DNA from: an uncultured Porphyromonadaceae bacterium
Lineage (GTDB): Bacteria > Bacteroidota > Bacteroidia > Bacteroidales > Muribaculaceae
Assembly: GCA_947174735.1 (NCBI GenBank)
Contig: CAMWKC010000007.1
Coordinates: forward strand, 1-22,086
DNA length: 22,086 nucleotides
Direction of reading: 5' to 3'
Below the pieces are notes generated by a model that did not search any database, was not told where the DNA came from, and worked only from the letters and a program-made list of their open reading frames with translations. The first letter of the stretch is position 1; every line of letters begins with the position of its first letter. The position numbers and the translations under genes were made by a program. Of this stretch, positions 21,701 through 22,086 are shown in pieces.

Positions 21701-21758
21701 CTCTGTCTAACGGTACTGTTTTCAGAGCTTCAATCGTATAGTTCTCAATATAAGGCAT
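18744..21758 (-). CDS. Primase-helicase fusion replication protein
   Basis: 1004 aa, ATG at 21758. It would make primers and unwind DNA at the phage fork. The N-terminal zinc ribbon (CHC2-like) has Cys35, Cys38, Cys62 and Cys65 (RCPWCG ... KCFSCGQG). The TOPRIM region shows Glu258 in FVQEGEKKA and DSD at 310-312 (IVFLMDSDYN). The C-terminal helicase has Walker A GRTGKS at 707-712, Walker B NIFIDDV at 749-755, a sensor-like KFYITSNH at 791-798 and a candidate arginine finger Arg810, in the style of SF3/D5-type helicases. A roughly 350-residue middle part is unassigned. The minus strand before ATG has a C9 tract and then GATTTTTTAT. Confidence 0.85.
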   Translation of the reverse strand: MPYIENYTIEALKTVPLDRVIQGLEGSGMTKYCRCPWCGTEGKKKGLKVVDNPKSHTRFVKCFSCGQGVGGNTIRIMQKILGVEFVEACEYISNQTGIPLQYQERPNAKQEQQKDDIQLPANIDDESFAARQLTASGLTVEDVTAKVIVSGHEVLIPTICKGSLNVRTGSVDYMQDEMLILYYDLEGRRKMYLPPKNRSREIPYTRVRWSNPGLHLSKDGKPIKYQTPSGAESTFYFPQRLRAAYQSGTHIETLFVQEGEKKAEKACKHGIMSVAIQGIGNIGKEGKELDPEIQYLVQKCKVKNIVFLMDSDYNNLHSSLKDQDLIETRPKAFARALIKFKVFLQTLSQCGLFVDLWFAYVKPNAANEKGIDDLLTGTLAGQEDNLKIDVEKAMLRINGKGDYVDVRNISAYSHTKILDIWKLNSAQDFFTEHREQLIYLHEFKFGNVSYKVIDGDFKVDTEYGGNGEFWTTYEDDKGRTKVEIQINDVLDFLSANGYRSYKGIDGERKPVKIENGVISFVDEADTCKFVVDYVNRSTKDKLIRDAFMEYAISKINPKSLMMLTDLKTSAGIPSQTGQTIYYNDAQIYISVRGIEVSPLIGPVWRKNLIDRPFVRERIFGDIHKNTDGSFSFALTDAGKECEFLSYLLNTCKNPDESEVKDYKSYCQHVLNKVTCIGYLLRDYKMLSSAKAVIAMDADNGQGNKAEGRTGKSLIGVAISKMIDQVTIDGRSMSNDDDFLYSGVTNTTKNIFIDDVNDNFRFKNFYQAITGNLNVNVKRGGRYTIDFEQAPKFYITSNHAISDIDDSALARICFMQFSHWYSYSYTPPMEFGHEFWTQWDERQWQLFDNLMIECIHIYTLSEMQGWGNAGNGLIDPPMNEIELRTLWQEMGDIFFQWAEIYFSPDSEHINCRMRRKDVFEAYLAEYGLKSSQFTAKSFGAKLEAYCKYTGMHFNAHKRSRRHGDFASWIINPKGRCFIGERDTSHGIEYITISTTEYLVQSQLTQ

Positions 21759-21768
21759 ATAAAAAATC

Positions 21769-21777
21769 GGGGGGGGG
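21769..21777. repeat. G9/C9 homopolymer before the primase-helicase start
   Basis: Nine G on the + strand (C9 on the transcript), 10 nt upstream of the ATG at 21758 and 10 nt after the stop of the HTH gene. Such tracts slip easily and could change translation or transcription of the replication gene. They are also prone to sequencing error. Confidence 0.7.
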
Positions 21778-21787
21778 TAAGTGGTTA

Positions 21788-21985
21788 TTATTCAAAAAGT
21801 TGCATATTAGCAACTTCATTAATTTTCTTTTTATAGACTTCTCGTAATTTCCTTTTTCCTCTAATCCAGTAATATACTGCATTAGATGACACGTGACAGG
21901 CAATTTCTATCTTTTTTCTGCATATAGCTCTATCTGTCTTAGACATAGAGTAGAGCCAATTCTGTAATATTTCAGCATCTGTCAT
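21788..21985 (-). CDS. Small helix-turn-helix protein, Cro-like regulator candidate
   Basis: 65 aa, ATG at 21985. Residues 22-48 (CRKKIEIACHVSSNAVYYWI, then RGKRKL) read as a helix-turn-helix: a helix, the turn VSS, and a recognition helix NAVYYWIRGK. A basic stretch follows (REVYKKKINEV). The size fits Cro/Ner-like regulators or excisionase-like proteins. It is the first gene of the leftward operon and sits directly beside the palindrome and promoter-like repeats at 21998-22086, a likely binding target. Whether it represses or activates is unknown. Confidence 0.6.
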   Translation of the reverse strand: MTDAEILQNWLYSMSKTDRAICRKKIEIACHVSSNAVYYWIRGKRKLREVYKKKINEVANMQLFE

Positions 21986-21997
21986 AATCGGAAATCA

Positions 21998-22042
21998 TTT
22001 TGTTATCTTTGTTAACTCTGTTAGTTTTGCTAACTTTGTTAA
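21998..22042. repeat. Five tandem 9-bp repeats, consensus CTTTGTTAA
   Basis: Units at 21998, 22007, 22016, 22025 and 22034 have period 9: TTTTGTTAT, CTTTGTTAA, CTCTGTTAG, TTTTGCTAA, CTTTGTTAA. On the + strand the junctions create TAnnTTTG at 22004-22011, 22022-22029 and 22031-22038. It overlaps the left arm of the palindrome at 22024. Confidence 0.7.
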
Positions 22043-22086
22043 CCCTGATGCAAAGATAGCATCAGGGTTAACAAAGTTAGCAAAAC
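22024..22086. repeat. Perfect 28-bp inverted repeat with 7-nt loop at the window end
   Basis: Arms 22024-22051 and 22059-22086 are exact reverse complements, separated by AAAGATA (22052-22058). The right arm ends at the last base, so it may extend further. Each arm contains GTTAAC and a TAACTTTG -7-like element. Confidence 0.85.
22050..22084 (-). promoter_or_regulatory. Leftward early promoter candidate inside the palindrome
   Basis: The minus strand has TTTG at 22084-22081 and, 22 nt later, TATCTTTGC at 22058-22050, a full match to TAnnTTTGC placed across the loop. Transcription would start near 22043 and give a leader of about 58 nt before the HTH gene. Confidence 0.5.

Noticed and set aside
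1..22086. Search for integrase, transposase, tRNA, retroelement template/variable repeats and tape measure
   Set aside because: No matching protein motifs or structures were seen in this window; they may lie outside it.

Overview
The window is a stretch of a tailed-phage genome (prophage or free phage) from a host in the Bacteroidales. Phage genes seen here: zinc-finger/TOPRIM/helicase replication protein, ClpP-type prohead protease, HK97-type capsid protein, portal, small and large terminase, GH108 endolysin and a fibre module. Evidence for the host: start codons lack GGAGG Shine-Dalgarno sites, candidate promoters follow the Bacteroidota TTTG / TAnnTTTG pattern, the endolysin looks like the Bacteroides branch of GH108, and the fibre proteins carry motifs common in Bacteroides phages. 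No integrase, transposase, tRNA, CRISPR array or tape-measure gene was seen, so lifestyle cannot be decided.

Every gene I accept is on the minus strand, so transcription runs from right to left. At the right end (21998-22086) lies a nine-base repeat array merged with a perfect 28-bp palindrome carrying promoter-like -7 elements on both strands. It is followed by a small HTH protein (21788-21985), the 1004-aa primase-helicase (18744-21758), two unknown small genes and a small protein resembling minimal CARF-like ring nucleases (17768-18169). A second promoter candidate (17591-17621) leads into a two-gene unit of unknown role (16636-17549). A 370-bp gene-free leader (16266-16635) holds repeats, palindromes and a strong terminator facing the late genes.

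Late genes in transcription order: protease-scaffold fusion, capsid protein, a possible tail-tube-like protein, a phosphoribosyltransferase, a holin-like protein, an unknown helical protein, endolysin, a small unknown, portal, two head-completion proteins, terS, terL, a PLD-nuclease-like/HTH protein, three structural or connector proteins, then a fibre module (two coiled-coil proteins, two 58-aa proteins, a beta-rich protein, a lipoprotein and a fibre protein running off the left edge). Capsid genes precede portal and terminase, the reverse of the usual tailed-phage order.

The most unusual content is regulatory: a 25-bp intergenic sequence repeated exactly 9.6 kb apart with a degenerate third copy; short tandem repeats just upstream of several start codons (9-mer, 17-mer, 19-mer, TGTA); a terminator-shaped hairpin with a T6 tract inside the 5' end of the phosphoribosyltransferase gene; and a recurrent TTACACCT box before structural genes. 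Two 58-aa genes (357-533 and 1429-1605) were found by translating the gaps. Family names rest on motifs and memory of families; no search was run.
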